NCBI GenBank assembly: GCA_031308135.1
Contig: JAHLJT010009419.1
Span: 39,425,221-39,489,220 of the forward strand
Length of the DNA: 64,000 bases
Direction: 5' to 3'
DNA from: Acheta domesticus
Lineage: Eukaryota; Arthropoda; Insecta; Orthoptera; Gryllidae
The notes under the pieces were generated by a model, which was given only the letters and a program-made list of their open reading frames with translations, searched no databases and was not told the DNA's origin. The translations under genes were made by a program, and so were the position numbers. Positions 49,738 to 59,565 of the stretch are shown in pieces (the first letter of the stretch is position 1; every line of letters begins with the position of its first letter).

Positions 49738-51477
49738 GTAAGTACGGTTTACCTTCAGTAATTCGTTTATTTTTTCATAAACATCAATGCCTGTTGTGAT
49801 TTCAGTTTTAATCTTTTTTTAATTTTTTGTGTAGAGTATTATGAACATTATTGAATCGGTTGAAAAGTTATAGTTCTGCGTTAGTTCAAAATCTAAATTT
49901 GCAAAATGAAAAAAACTTTATGCTCTTCATATTATATTGTAATATTTAAGTTATGTGTAATAGTGAGTTGGTAAATTATAAATGAGAATAAAAAACGAAA
50001 AGCTGTTTTGCTGACTTCTATAAAATTTAATTTAACGTTTAGTATTTTTCACGTTTCTAGGTTAATTATTTATTTTCAAATTGAATATTTTCAAAATTAT
50101 ACAGTAGATCAGTCTGATACATTCAAGTTTGTCACTCAATCTACTATTCTAAAAGACGAATCGAAATATATCCATCAGTCATAGTTTACAAATTGTTAAC
50201 AACATATTGTGTAGTCTTGTGTATATTTTTAAGAAATCTTCAAATCACGAGATAAAATCGATTATTTCTCATAACCAATGTTCATAATAATTTGCTGTAA
50301 TACGCCTTTTTTCGAGATGTCACTTGCGAAAGAAATCATCCCAATTGGCCCATTTATCTCCATTTGACCCGGGATGATTCCAGTTTGAATACCCTTGTAC
50401 TTCATTTTTTGCTCTGCATACAAGAATGTAGTATATAAGCGATACTACCTAACATTTCAGCTATTAATGTATAGGAAGTTACGTTATATTTGCAAGCAGC
50501 AATAATGGAAATAAATGGAAATTCGCTACCGCCTAAGCTTATACTGAATGCCCCAGACAAAAAAGAATCACGAAGACTGTTATCATTGAGAAATTGTGAT
50601 GCAATAGATTTCGTGTCAAAAATATTAGTTTTCGAGAAAGAGTTTTATTGATCGCATTTAGGCGCGGAATTCAGTGTACGTTTCGCCGCGTAGGACGCGC
50701 TCCGCATCAACGGTTGATCCGCATCAACACTGATCAATGGTTAATCAATGATAGAGGAGACAGATGAGATAGGTAACGACTTGGCACGATAGCCGCGATT
50801 CATGGGGAGAGGGGGAAGCTGCGCGACTCGCCCTTAAATCGTGGCGCCGCGCCTGCACTTACCGCGTCTACCCCATTTCTCTCCATCACTCAGCATTTCA
50901 CAGCTACGGCGCGTATCCCTATGCGACGCAGCGCAGAATATTTGAAGTTCCAGCAAGGAGAAAAGAAGCAGTGTGTTCTAGGAGACTAAAATTTTCGACG
51001 CGAGGCCGATTGCATCAAACGTCTTTAAATAACGATAAAATTATTTTTAAGTACACAATTTTATTGTCGTATGTAATGCAACAAGTGATACTTAATAAGA
51101 CTATTCCATTAAAAAAATTGTATATTTATGATAAAATTATGTTAAATAAATAGAATTTACATATAACAATTTCTGCAGGTGAATAAAGTACTATTCGTTA
51201 ATTTTGGCATCTATTGCTTGTTCACATTATGAAGAAACAACTTCATGTCGAAATGATAAAATCGGAGCGAAAATTCTCCAGCGATAAAACGCGCGGGTAA
51301 TTCATCTCTGGTTCAGACGACGAACTCTTAAAGCCTATTGGTTTAAAAGAATTTCACGAATGGAATAGTCAGTATAAGTACAGCGCACATTTATCAAAAT
51401 GTTCATCGCCCGGCGCCTTGCACTGTGGGCAAGGTGCCTGCCGGGCCCAAGGCGCTGAGAGGTGGTGTGTATTGCAG
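49738..51477 (+). other. IRSp53 intron 4
   Basis: AT-rich up to about 50640. A CpG-richer segment follows at about 50660-50930 with short repeated motifs around cgcatcaac and gatcaatgg, then AT-rich sequence again. I saw no coding frame or recognisable transposon in it. Confidence 0.7.
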
Positions 51478-51615
51478 AGCGAGCAGAAGCGCTTCCTGCA
51501 GCAGCACAAGCAGCGTTCGGAAACCTACAGCAAGGCGGCCGCCACCATGAAGAAGCAGCGCAAGAAGAACAAGGCCTCCGCCAAGGCCGCCCTCGCCATC
51601 GACAAGGAGCTCAAG
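51478..51615 (+). CDS. IRSp53: IRSp53 exon 5, I-BAR domain with basic membrane-binding cluster
   Basis: The acceptor is gtattgcag and the donor is AAG|gtagggcc. Phase is 0/0, 46 codons. It begins SEQKRFLQQHKQRSETYSKA and then reads AATMKKQRKKNKASAKAALA and IDKELK. The MKKQRKKNK stretch corresponds in position to the basic LKKLRKKSQGSK patch of the mammalian protein, which in the family contacts acidic phospholipid; that role here is inferred. The exon is strongly GC-rich at third positions. Confidence 0.95.
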
Positions 51616-52426
51616 GTAGGGCCCGACTGCGGGGATTTTTAAAGGAAATGCCATCAGGTTGAATAACGAGCTTCTCAAAGTGTAACATGATGGAAACCCG
51701 GGTCTTCGCTAATTTACAATTTTGTGGTGGTTTTGTAAATTTAAAAAGATTTAAATCAAATAGAATCAGCGTCATGAAGTAGAACGCAAAATCAGCGTCA
51801 TGAAAGTATGTAAATTTTTACCTTGAAGCTACGTATTGCAGAAGGAAGGTGATGCCGAATGTTCATTGGTACCAACACTGTTTATTACATTATGCGTTGC
51901 TAATTTCAACAGTCACATTATGAATTGCCTGAAATAAATACAGAGTTGTACTATATTTTTATCAATCTCATTATCCGTTCTGACAGTGTAAAGTACTGAA
52001 CACTATAAAACACATCAAACATAACGATAGTAAATATATTACAAAATTACATTACAGTAACACACACTACTGTGCACACTCAAATAAAAAGGTTGCTTCA
52101 ATTTTGCTCTGCTTCCGAAAATTTTCCTAAACGGATGTAAACAGTATCGAGGTAGAGATATTATATTTCCATGAGGTTTAATTTTTAGAAATCAATGAGT
52201 ATTCGGAGAAAAAATTTCTAATGATTAAGCAGAAAAAAGTGTTTTTCTTTTGCGATGAAGAGTCATGATTCTGGTTATTTTTAAAAGAAGAATTTACAAA
52301 ATCGATGTAACTCTGAAATTAATACGAATAAATGTACATTAATATGCTACACTATGAGTTTGTATTAATAAGTTACATAGCTACATATATTCGTGTATAA
52401 TAGCATTCCATTAATTTGTGTTGTAG
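51616..52426 (+). other. IRSp53 intron 5
   Basis: AT-rich intron. A short direct repeat of aatcagcgtcatgaa occurs at about 51765-51800. Nothing else recognised. Confidence 0.75.
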
Positions 52427-52492
52427 AATATGCAGGTCCTTGAGGAGGAGAAAACGAAGTTGGACGTTTTCTGTGAACAGAGTTTAAAGACG
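52427..52492 (+). CDS. IRSp53: IRSp53 exon 6, I-BAR domain
   Basis: The acceptor is gtgttgtag and the donor is ACG|gtgagtaaa. Phase is 0/0, 22 codons. It encodes NMQVLEEEKTKLDVFCEQSL followed by KT, aligned with the human helix around AISNKQGELENYVSDGYKTA. Confidence 0.92.
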
Positions 52493-53035
52493 GTGAGTAA
52501 ATCATATTGTTAATAATAGTGTAAATAAGACATTCATTTTCAAAATACGTGTTTTTCAATTCACATGTTTTGTTTCATTTGTTGTCTGAAAATGTGTGGC
52601 GTCTTATTCAATACATGTGACATACTTTGTCTTATATTTATTATTTTCATTTTTATATATGTACGTATAATATACATTAATTTTTTGGTACAAATGAATA
52701 ATTTATAGAAAAGCCATGATTCAGGAAAACATATTTTACAATCATACACAGATAAGTCAATGTGTGTGTTTAAGTATGGTTCAGCAATTAAATGTTACCC
52801 AAACAATAAGCCAATATTGATAACAATAGTAATGTATAAAAGTGTTATTCGAATAAAATAATGAAATAGAGGCGGTAAAATTAAAGATTCATTCATTGTT
52901 GTTCATTCATTCATTCATTCATGCCATTGTTTTCTTTGCATTGCATTCCCTTGCATTGCCGCCCTTCATTTGCCAGCCTTCCTTTGAAAGTGTATGTGGT
53001 ACGCAAGTCCTCATGTGAGCCGTGGCTTGCCGCAG
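52493..53035 (+). other. IRSp53 intron 6
   Basis: AT-rich, with a small ATTC microsatellite at about 52901-52921 near the 3' end and a weak polypyrimidine tract before the gccgcag acceptor. Nothing else recognised. Confidence 0.75.
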
Positions 53036-53227
53036 GCGATGACGCAGGAGCGGCGGCGCTACGGCTTCGTGCTGGAGCGGCAGTGCTCGCTGGCCAAGCA
53101 CTGCCTGGCGTTCCACTCGCTGGGCGGCGCGGCCCTGCAGCGCAGCCTGGACGCGTGGCAGGAGGTGGCCGGCACGCGCGAGGTGCTGCCCCACGCCGTC
53201 GAGGGCGCGCTCGTCACACGCCTGCGG
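53036..53227 (+). CDS. IRSp53: IRSp53 exon 7, C-terminal I-BAR helix
   Basis: The acceptor is ttgccgcag and the donor is CGG|gtgaggcac. Phase is 0/0, 64 codons. It begins AMTQERRRYGFVLERQCSLA and ends GALVTRLR. The T-E/Q-ERRR(Y/F)xFx(L/V)E(R/K)Q motif is the most conserved signature of the I-BAR family (human TEERRRFCFLVEKQ). The exon is very GC-rich. A minisatellite starts three bases into the following intron. Confidence 0.96.
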
Positions 53228-53230
53228 GTG

Positions 53231-53355
53231 AGGCACGCCCCCTACACCCTGCCCATTTCGCGAGGCACGCCCTCTACACCCTGCCCATTTCTCGAGGCAC
53301 GCCCTCTACACTCTGCCCATTTCGCGAGGCACGCCCTCTACGCGCCCATTTCACG
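53231..53355. repeat. 32-bp minisatellite, about 3.9 copies, at a splice donor
   Basis: The unit aggcacgccctctacaccct...gcccatttcgcg starts at 53231, 53263, 53295 and 53327; the last copy is shortened. The first unit starts three bases after the end of exon 7, so the donor hexamer GTGAGG overlaps it. Reading through the donor stays open for a further 64 codons, to the stop near 53417-53419. Confidence 0.9.
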
Positions 53356-53364
53356 AAACACATC

Positions 53365-53932
53365 CAGATTGATTGGATTAATTCGTGTTTCCGGGTGCGT
53401 CAACTGTTATGGTCGTTAGTCCCGTAAGTGTTGAGAATATTTTTATCGCTGGAGGAAGTGGTGTTCTTCCCCAGCTTGGATGGTGAGAGCCGGCTCTTAC
53501 CCAGACGTCCTCTCGCGTTTTCCCATTCAGGTATCTCCCACCAGCGGGGCACCGCCCTAGCTCGAACAATTCCAAGCTCCGCACTGGCCTCTTTGATATG
53601 GATAGTGGTACAGTGCGTACAAATGTGTGTGTGTGTGTGTATAAGTAAGGGGTGAGGATAGAACACGAAAGAGGAAGGAAAGATCGCGCGCGCTCTGTGA
53701 CCCTTTTGTTAGGATACTGCTTCGGCATTCGCCTGTTATTGATCGGAGAAACCATGCAAAACTACCGATCATTAAAGCAGCCGACCGATAGAATTCCCCT
53801 TCAGACAGATGCTGAATTCGACCTAGTTATCTAGTGTTGCCTGCCACTGTCGGGATTCGAATCCTAAGACCTCCCAGTCAGAGGCACTGTAGTGACATCC
53901 ATTGATGCCCTGAGCCACATCAGCCGGTAGAA
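53365..53932 (-). mobile_element. tRNA-derived SINE, copy 4, inverted
   Basis: On the - strand the head reads ctgatgtggctcagggcatc and gattcgaatcccg at about 53850-53930. The middle is tggtttctccgatcaataac, then cacacacacac, then gcggtgccccgctggtggga, and an AATC-type tail ends at about 53365-53385. It is the best preserved full-length copy alongside 35105-35690. Confidence 0.85.
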
Positions 53933-54059
53933 CGTGTTCTGCGATTTTATGAAGCTGTGTGGGCTTTCGCGGTCGGCATTAAAAGGAGGGTTGCTATCCC
54001 AAACTTTAAGGGGTTCGTATTACACACACTACATCTTGTGCTCGTACTATTTTGTTTTA

Positions 54060-54545
54060 GATACCACAGAAGGTTCTAGGCCCAAAACAAAAAGGAAAAA
54101 CTGGAATTTTGAAGACATGTTTAAAGCAATGTAGTTAAGAGAGAAAGGAAATGGATTTGAAAAAAGGCTATCGTAACGTTTCTCGTACCAGTGGGTTCTG
54201 GTACGAGAAACGTTATGATATCTTCAAAGACTTGTTCGTGTTGACAAACCTTTCAGAGAAGTAGTTGTAACTAAATGAGGGAAAAAATCTGCAAAGAGGG
54301 ATCAGCTTGAGAAAGGTCGAGCATATATTTGTCAAGGAAAGTAAAATGCTGAGGAATCTAGAAATCTGAATATGGAGAATCAGAAGAATCAGACTATCAA
54401 TTTAGAAGTTTCTACTTTGGAATCACTAGTAGGAGTTGAAGGTCCCTGTGATAGCCAAACGCATTGTTTATTTTGTGATGGACTATTTTCAGCCGACCAT
54501 CGAGAACTATGAGTTCAGTGTTTTGTGTGAAATGTGTGTGTTTTG
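54060..54545 (+). pseudogene. Pogo/jerky-like transposase relic, internally deleted
   Basis: The frame begins RPKTKRKNWNFEDMFKAM, like the start of the pipsqueak-type helix-turn-helix of pogo/Tigger/jerky-like transposases. Stops and frameshifts follow. About 350 nt later another frame gives CLFCDGLFSADHREL, stop, VQCF, resembling the Cys-rich CxxC...W-VQC end of the same transposases. The DDE catalytic core is absent. This looks like an internally deleted dead copy. The assignment rests on short motifs. Confidence 0.45.
54174..54215. repeat. Perfect 18-bp hairpin with 6-nt loop
   Basis: taacgtttctcgtaccag (54174-54191), loop tgggtt, then ctggtacgagaaacgtta (54198-54215). As RNA the stem extends to 22 pairs with one G:U. 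It lies inside the transposase relic. Confidence 0.9.
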
Positions 54546-56050
54546 TGTGAATGTATTTTTTTCAAATAGAGCATATTTGGAATAATTGATGTTTTTCCCA
54601 CTTTCTGAACAGTCAAGAAAGTTCATATTTAATTATATAATTTACACAAATGTTATGGTTATCATATTAATTTTTAAAAAGGCATTTTATTTATTTTTTA
54701 AAAGTGGAAATAAAAACGGGGGCTCGTATTACCACCTTATCCTCTACATTTAAAATATGGACACTCCAGACTTGTTAAATGAAACTTTCAATGAGTTTCT
54801 TTTTTCCATGTAGTCGAAATATGTGGAGATTTTGCTGCGTCACGTTTACTTATAAGCATTCAAATATACTTTATCATTCTTCATTGTGTAGAATTAGGAG
54901 AATTCGAACATTTTCATTTGGTCTTTTTCTACCTTGTAAACTTGCTTGTATGCAGTTGTTAAGGAGGCACGAACTATACGCTATTGCATTCGTAAATGCC
55001 CGTTTCCCTTTTCATTTCTAATTGTCACTGGGGAAAAGGACTCTCTTTACTAGAGATGAATGCCTCTTAGTTGAGAGTTTTGCCGTTGACTAAAAGCGGC
55101 AAAACACTTGACTAGTACACTTGTACACATAATACAATAAGAACAAGTATTTGACGACTGTACGTTAAAAATGAACTCTGGAAAGTCAATGAGTATGTGT
55201 AAGAACATAGTCAACGAAGATATGTCCAATACATTTCACAAACTGTTCACTAGTAAGCAGTTCTTGAAGGATGCTTTTTGCTTGCCTCAGTGCACAAGTT
55301 TCATTCCTATTCTTTGAAATACTGAGTAAGTGCTCGTTATTTTCCTCTCCCCTTCAATTTAGGTACATTGATGCTGAGGTATTTTGTGATGTAATGTAAT
55401 GTTTGAAGAAGGAATGTTTATATTTTAAAACATCTAAAATTTCTAAGATTGAGAACTTTCATTTATGAATATTCATTTCAATATTAACTCTTAAATTTGA
55501 TGTAGATTTAAAGTGTTCAAAAAACGTTCAATAAAGCGATGAATGACATTACTAATAATTGCATCAACTGATGGCAAGCTCATACTCAGTACGTGTACGT
55601 ATTGGATTCTTTCTTTTCCTTATTGAAGTTCTCTTTGGATAGAAAATAAATACTGGGAATATAGAACTACATTACAATTAATCTCAGACTTCAAAATTTT
55701 GCTTCGGGAATTTATTGGTGAACCGACAGCAGGATAAATAAATACTATTTGCTAATATAGCTAATAACGAATACATTTGCACACTAATTGTATGTATTTC
55801 GTGTTATTCTTATTCGTTTCCATTAGTTTCAGGACTGATGATTTTGTGTCTTAATGAAATATGACGGTGAATAAATAAAGAGAATCAGGCAAACACAACT
55901 GAAATAAAACTAATCCATTAGTCTTCAGGAAGCCACGTTCTGTCACAAAGGAATTTCGTGTCGAACACTGGTGCACGAGGAGTTGCCTAACAACTAGGGG
56001 CAACGTCACATTTCTAGTTTCGTAATATGAAATTTCTCATCTTCTCTTAA

Positions 56051-56624
56051 CCTGGGAGAGGTGGCGCGGGGTCTTTTGTGACCCCACGCATCTTTGTTTA
56101 GCTGCAGTTGCCTAATTTTGCGAGTCAGAATCTTTACATTTCACATTCTTTACCTTTTGTCTGAATGTTTTTCAAAATTTTATATGTAATAATTTATCTA
56201 TAAATATTTGTGAAACCGATACAAACACCTTAAATTTCGTACTTTTTCTAAGTTGTATTGATTGGCTTTGAATCATTTTCAAGAAATTGTTTGTTCTTAT
56301 GTGAGACAATGTTAGAAAATGAAACTTACTGAATTTTCTAATACCTTTGTCGTTGGAATATTCAGAAAAATGTAAATGGAGTAACTATATAAAATGAAAG
56401 ATAAATGATAATTTTCCCCTTTTATTTGCTTCAATTCATGATTTGTATGTTTGTTTATAACAGTACATTATGTTTACACGATCTTACAATGATTGATTAT
56501 TAAAATAACTAATTTCACACTTATTTCTTGCTAAATATAATTTTGTAAAGAAATAGTTTAGAGGGGTCAGAAATGCCCCCGCGCCACCTCTAACGTAACT
56601 CTAGCAACCGCCACCTCTCCAGGG
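56051..56624. mobile_element. piggyBac-like MITE with TTAA target duplication
   Basis: TTAA occurs at 56047-56050 and at 56625-56628. Terminal inverted repeats are CCTGGGAGAGGTGGCG at the left and, read inverted at the right, CCCTGGAGAGGTGGCG. A subterminal ggtggcgcggggtc/ggtggcgcgggggc pair also occurs. The 574-bp element encodes no transposase. The exact TTAA duplication and inverted ends fit the piggyBac superfamily. Confidence 0.85.
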
Positions 56625-56922
56625 TTAATAGTTAAAAGGTGGTCATCGTCATCCTTGTTTCATGCCCTAGAAGTTAGTAGATTTTATTCAGAGCTTCCTG
56701 TATAAACCAAGTCATGATTCCAATACTATTGTGAATGAGAAACCCTTGTCTAAAGTCCCACCCTTCCCCGCGCATTGTTCCAGGTAAAAAGTGGTAATAA
56801 TCAATTATTATTATTATTATTCATGCCGTAGAAGTTTGCGACATTTATTTATAGTATAAACCAGTGTTGATTAAAACTATTGGAATGTTGTGGGATCCCT
56901 GTGTGAGCGCGCGCTGTTGCAG

Positions 56923-57235
56923 CACGTGAGCTTCTGGGGCGAGGAGGACCCGTACGCGCGGCCGCGCAGCCCCGACGGCGACGGCGGCGGCGGCGGCGGC
57001 GGCGACGCGGGCGACGCGGGCGACGGGGCCGCGGGCGAGGGCGACGCGGCGGAGCGGCTGTCGCTGGCGTCGCAGCTGCGCAAGACGCGCTCCATGGACG
57101 CCTCGTGCCTGGACGTGCGCTGCATGGACGCCGCCGCCGCCGCCGCCGCCCCGGGCCCCGGCCCGCCGCCGCGCCCGCTGGCGCGCGCCAAGTCCGACTT
57201 CAACCTCGCCGCCTCCACGCACTCGCTCGCGCGCG
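56923..57235 (+). CDS. IRSp53: IRSp53 exon 8, linker between I-BAR and SH3
   Basis: The acceptor is gctgttgcag and the donor is G|gtgagtgcc. Phase is 0 in and 1 out. It starts HVSFWGEEDPYARPRSPDGD, runs into poly-Gly, then GDAGDAGDG, and then a serine-rich part with SLASQLRKTRSMDASCLDV, poly-Ala, a Pro-rich stretch and ARAKSDFNLAASTHSLAR. The family linker normally carries a partial CRIB motif and phosphosites; I do not see a clear CRIB. RKTRSMD and RAKSDF look like basophilic-kinase or 14-3-3-type sites (inference). The exon is extremely GC-rich with GGC and GCC runs, so repeat-length polymorphism is likely. Confidence 0.9.
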
Positions 57236-58555
57236 GTGAGTGCCCTCCGCCTAAAACGCTTCGCACGAAACGTTACACATTCACGTTGTCCAGGCTATCC
57301 GGGATGAGCCGCGTCGTCGATTTGGTGGCTGACGTTTCGGCCAACATATTGTGGCCTTCCTCTGAGCGTACTGCTGAAATACTTAGTATGTTGGCCGAAA
57401 CGTCAGCCACCAAATCCAGGCTATCCGGGATGAGCCGCGTCGTCGATTTCGGCCAACATATTGTGGCCTTCCTCAGAGCGTTCTGCTGAAATATGTTGGC
57501 CGAAACGTCAGCCACCAAATCGACGACGCGACTCATCCCGGATAGCCTGGATTTGGTGGCTGACGTTTCAGCCAACATATTGTGGCCTTCTTCAGAGCGT
57601 ACTGCTGAGGAAGCCTACAATATGTTGGCCGAAACGTCAGCCACCAAATCCAGGCTATCCGGGATGAGCCGCGTCGTCGATTTCGGCCAACATATTGTGG
57701 CCTTCCTCAGAGCGTTCTGCTGAAATATGTTGGCCGAAACGTCAGCCACCAAATCGACGACGCGACTCATCCCGGATAGCCTGGATTTGATGGCTGACGT
57801 TTCAGCCAACATATTGTGGCCTTCTTCAGAGCGTACTGCTGAGGAAGCCTACAATATGTTGGCCGAAACGTCAGCCACCAAATCGACGACGCGACTCATC
57901 CCGGATAGCCTGGATTTGGTGGCTGACGTTTCAGCCAACATATTGTGGCCTTCCTCTGAGCGTACTGCTGAGGAAGGCCACAATATGTTGGCCGAAACGT
58001 CAGCCACCAAATCGACGACGCGGCTCATCCCGGATAGCCTGGACAACATGAATTCCGGCCGCGGAAGCCTATGCAATCGTTAGACATTCACGTTACAAGG
58101 CAAGAAAGTGGATGTTTCCACGACTATAGAGCGATTTTTCTAACTCTACCCGTCAAGCCCCTATCGCCATGACGGAATACCACACGTTAGTTCGCGTCTT
58201 TCCCCGTCTCGCCGCTAGGAGTCGTATGATCGCAAGCACCGCTTGATACGGACGCGATCATGCGATATCTGGCGGCACGACTGAGTTACCCTGAAGGGGC
58301 GGGAATTTATTCAATTAAGGGGTTACATTACTTTCTCCAGCCGATTTGGCTTATGGAAATGGTGGAGGGCGGTATCATAAAAATACAAATTAAACCTAAC
58401 ATGTATCTAACTTAAAACTATACAGCTCGCTACTTTGGGCATTTCCTAGTTTATTCACAAGATTTTTAATGGTTACTTTCTTACTAGTTCTTGTCAGTGT
58501 TCATTCTTGATTCGTTTAACCAAGGAAATAGGTAAGAAGGCGTGTGTGTGCGCAG
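57236..58555 (+). other. IRSp53 intron 8
   Basis: Most of the intron is the palindromic repeat array at 57288-58077. The remainder, 58095-58555, contains a CpG-richer piece with a loose inverted repeat around cgatcatgcgat at about 58205-58270, then AT-rich sequence and the gtgtgcgcag acceptor. Confidence 0.75.
57288..58077. mobile_element. Palindromic nested repeat array inserted in intron 8
   Basis: The array is built from two modules, A (ttggtggctgacgtttcggcc and on to attgtggccttcctc) and B (aggctatccgggatgagccg then cgtcgtcga), each present several times in both orientations. There is a 234-bp superperiod: tatgttggccgaaacgtcag starts at 57387, 57621 and 57855. Adjacent A modules form hairpins around gcgtactgctg. 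The array begins with B and ends with inverted B. It is flanked by cgtta(c/g)acattcacgtt at 57271-57287 and 58078-58094, a 17-bp duplication with one mismatch. Frames through it translate to repeats of LAETSATKSTTRLIPDSLD and are not considered genes. Confidence 0.85.
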
Positions 58556-58708
58556 GGCCCGCGTCGCCGACGCGCCCCAAGTCCCTGGCGGCGCCGGCGC
58601 CGTCGCCCTCCGCGGCCGACGCCCCGCTGGCGCGCGCGCTCTACGCCTACCTCTCCTCGGGCGACAACCAGCTCAGCTTCCTCGAGGGCGACGTCATCGC
58701 TCTCATCG
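58556..58708 (+). CDS. IRSp53: IRSp53 exon 9, start of SH3 domain
   Basis: The acceptor is tgtgtgcgcag and the donor is G|gtacgtaac. Phase is 1/1. It encodes GPASPTRPKSLAAPAPSPSA, then ADAPLARALYAYLSSGDNQL and SFLEGDVIALI. ALYAY is the SH3 ALYDY signature with the last acidic residue replaced by alanine, followed by the n-Src region and the LSFxEGDVI motif. The preceding Pro/Ala-rich part is linker. Confidence 0.95.
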
Positions 58709-59462
58709 GTACGTAACGCGTTGCCTCGGCCCCGCTGCGGCCACTCCCTCCGGGGAACACGTACTCCAAATAAGCCTCAACAAGAAGCGCGCGGTGAACT
58801 GGCAACACTTTTCTTGCTACAGGGTGCTCGTTTTAATACAATGTTCGATGGTGACAAAAAATGTCCTGGTTTTCTAAATTCGAATTAACCAACAAGGTGA
58901 TTCTGAAATAAAAGAGCCTGTCCCGACTGTCTGTAACGATAAATAAACGTAAATTTTTAATATTAATTTTAAATAAGAATTGCAATTTAGATACTTTTCT
59001 TCGAAAAGTCGAATATTTACCATAATATATGTCAAATTTACCAGTATTTAGTGATTAACTATATCGTTCAAATAAGGGTCCTTTCTTATCCACTCAATCC
59101 ACATGCGCATGAAGCGGAGTCTTAAGATTATAAAGGAAAATTGTGTTCGAATTTATTCCGTTGTGCCTAATTTTGTTTAACATTGTTTTTCAATTGTTTA
59201 AAATTTATAAATATTGCAATACCTTCAGAGATTAATCAGACAATACAAATAATGAAAGAATTCTAGAATAAAAATTCAACATACAAAAAAATGTGTGGTT
59301 TTGTACCGACATCGGCAATCATGTTTGAAATTTTAGTCAACATTGATGCGTACTGTTTGCAAGTGCGCTCCGTTTGACGGTTACCTTGTGTGTCCCCCGC
59401 CCTGCGGTGGTGCAGCTGCGTTCGCTGCTGTCGCGCGTTGTGTCATGAGGTGTCCGTTGCAG
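58709..59462 (+). other. IRSp53 intron 9
   Basis: AT-rich except near both exons. I saw no transposon, RNA gene or clear repeat in it. Confidence 0.75.
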
Positions 59463-59565
59463 GCGAGCGCAACAAGGGCTGGCAGTTCGGGGAGAACCTG
59501 CGTACACAGGCCAGCGGCTGGTTCCCCCTCGCCTACACGGAGATGCTGCTCGACGAGCCCTCAGA
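59463..59565 (+). CDS. IRSp53: IRSp53 exon 10, end of SH3 domain
   Basis: The acceptor is gtccgttgcag and the donor is GA|gtgagtaga. Phase is 1 in and 2 out. It encodes GERNKGWQFGENLRTQASGW followed by FPLAYTEMLLDEPSE. The GWxxGEN and GWFPxxYTE motifs are the specificity-pocket tryptophan and the ligand-binding Pro/Tyr of SH3, matching human GWHYGES and RGWFPFSYTRVLD. Confidence 0.95.

Larger units (their letters stand above)
53228..56922 (+). other. IRSp53 intron 7, transposon-filled
   Basis: The intron holds, in order, a 32-bp tandem repeat, a minus-strand SINE, a degenerate pogo/jerky-like transposase relic containing a perfect hairpin, AT-rich sequence (54600-56040) in which I see nothing, a piggyBac-like MITE and a short TTA microsatellite at about 56808-56822. 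It ends in gctgttgcag. A further small coding exon inside it cannot be excluded, because the linker it would encode is poorly conserved. Confidence 0.75.

Noticed and set aside
54174..54215. MicroRNA precursor
   Set aside because: The stem is only 18-22 pairs with a 6-nt loop, shorter than a typical animal pre-miRNA.
57273..58083. Repeated LAETSATKSTTRLIPDSLD-type peptide on both strands
   Set aside because: It appears on both strands because the array is palindromic; repeats of this kind in transposon ends are often open by chance.
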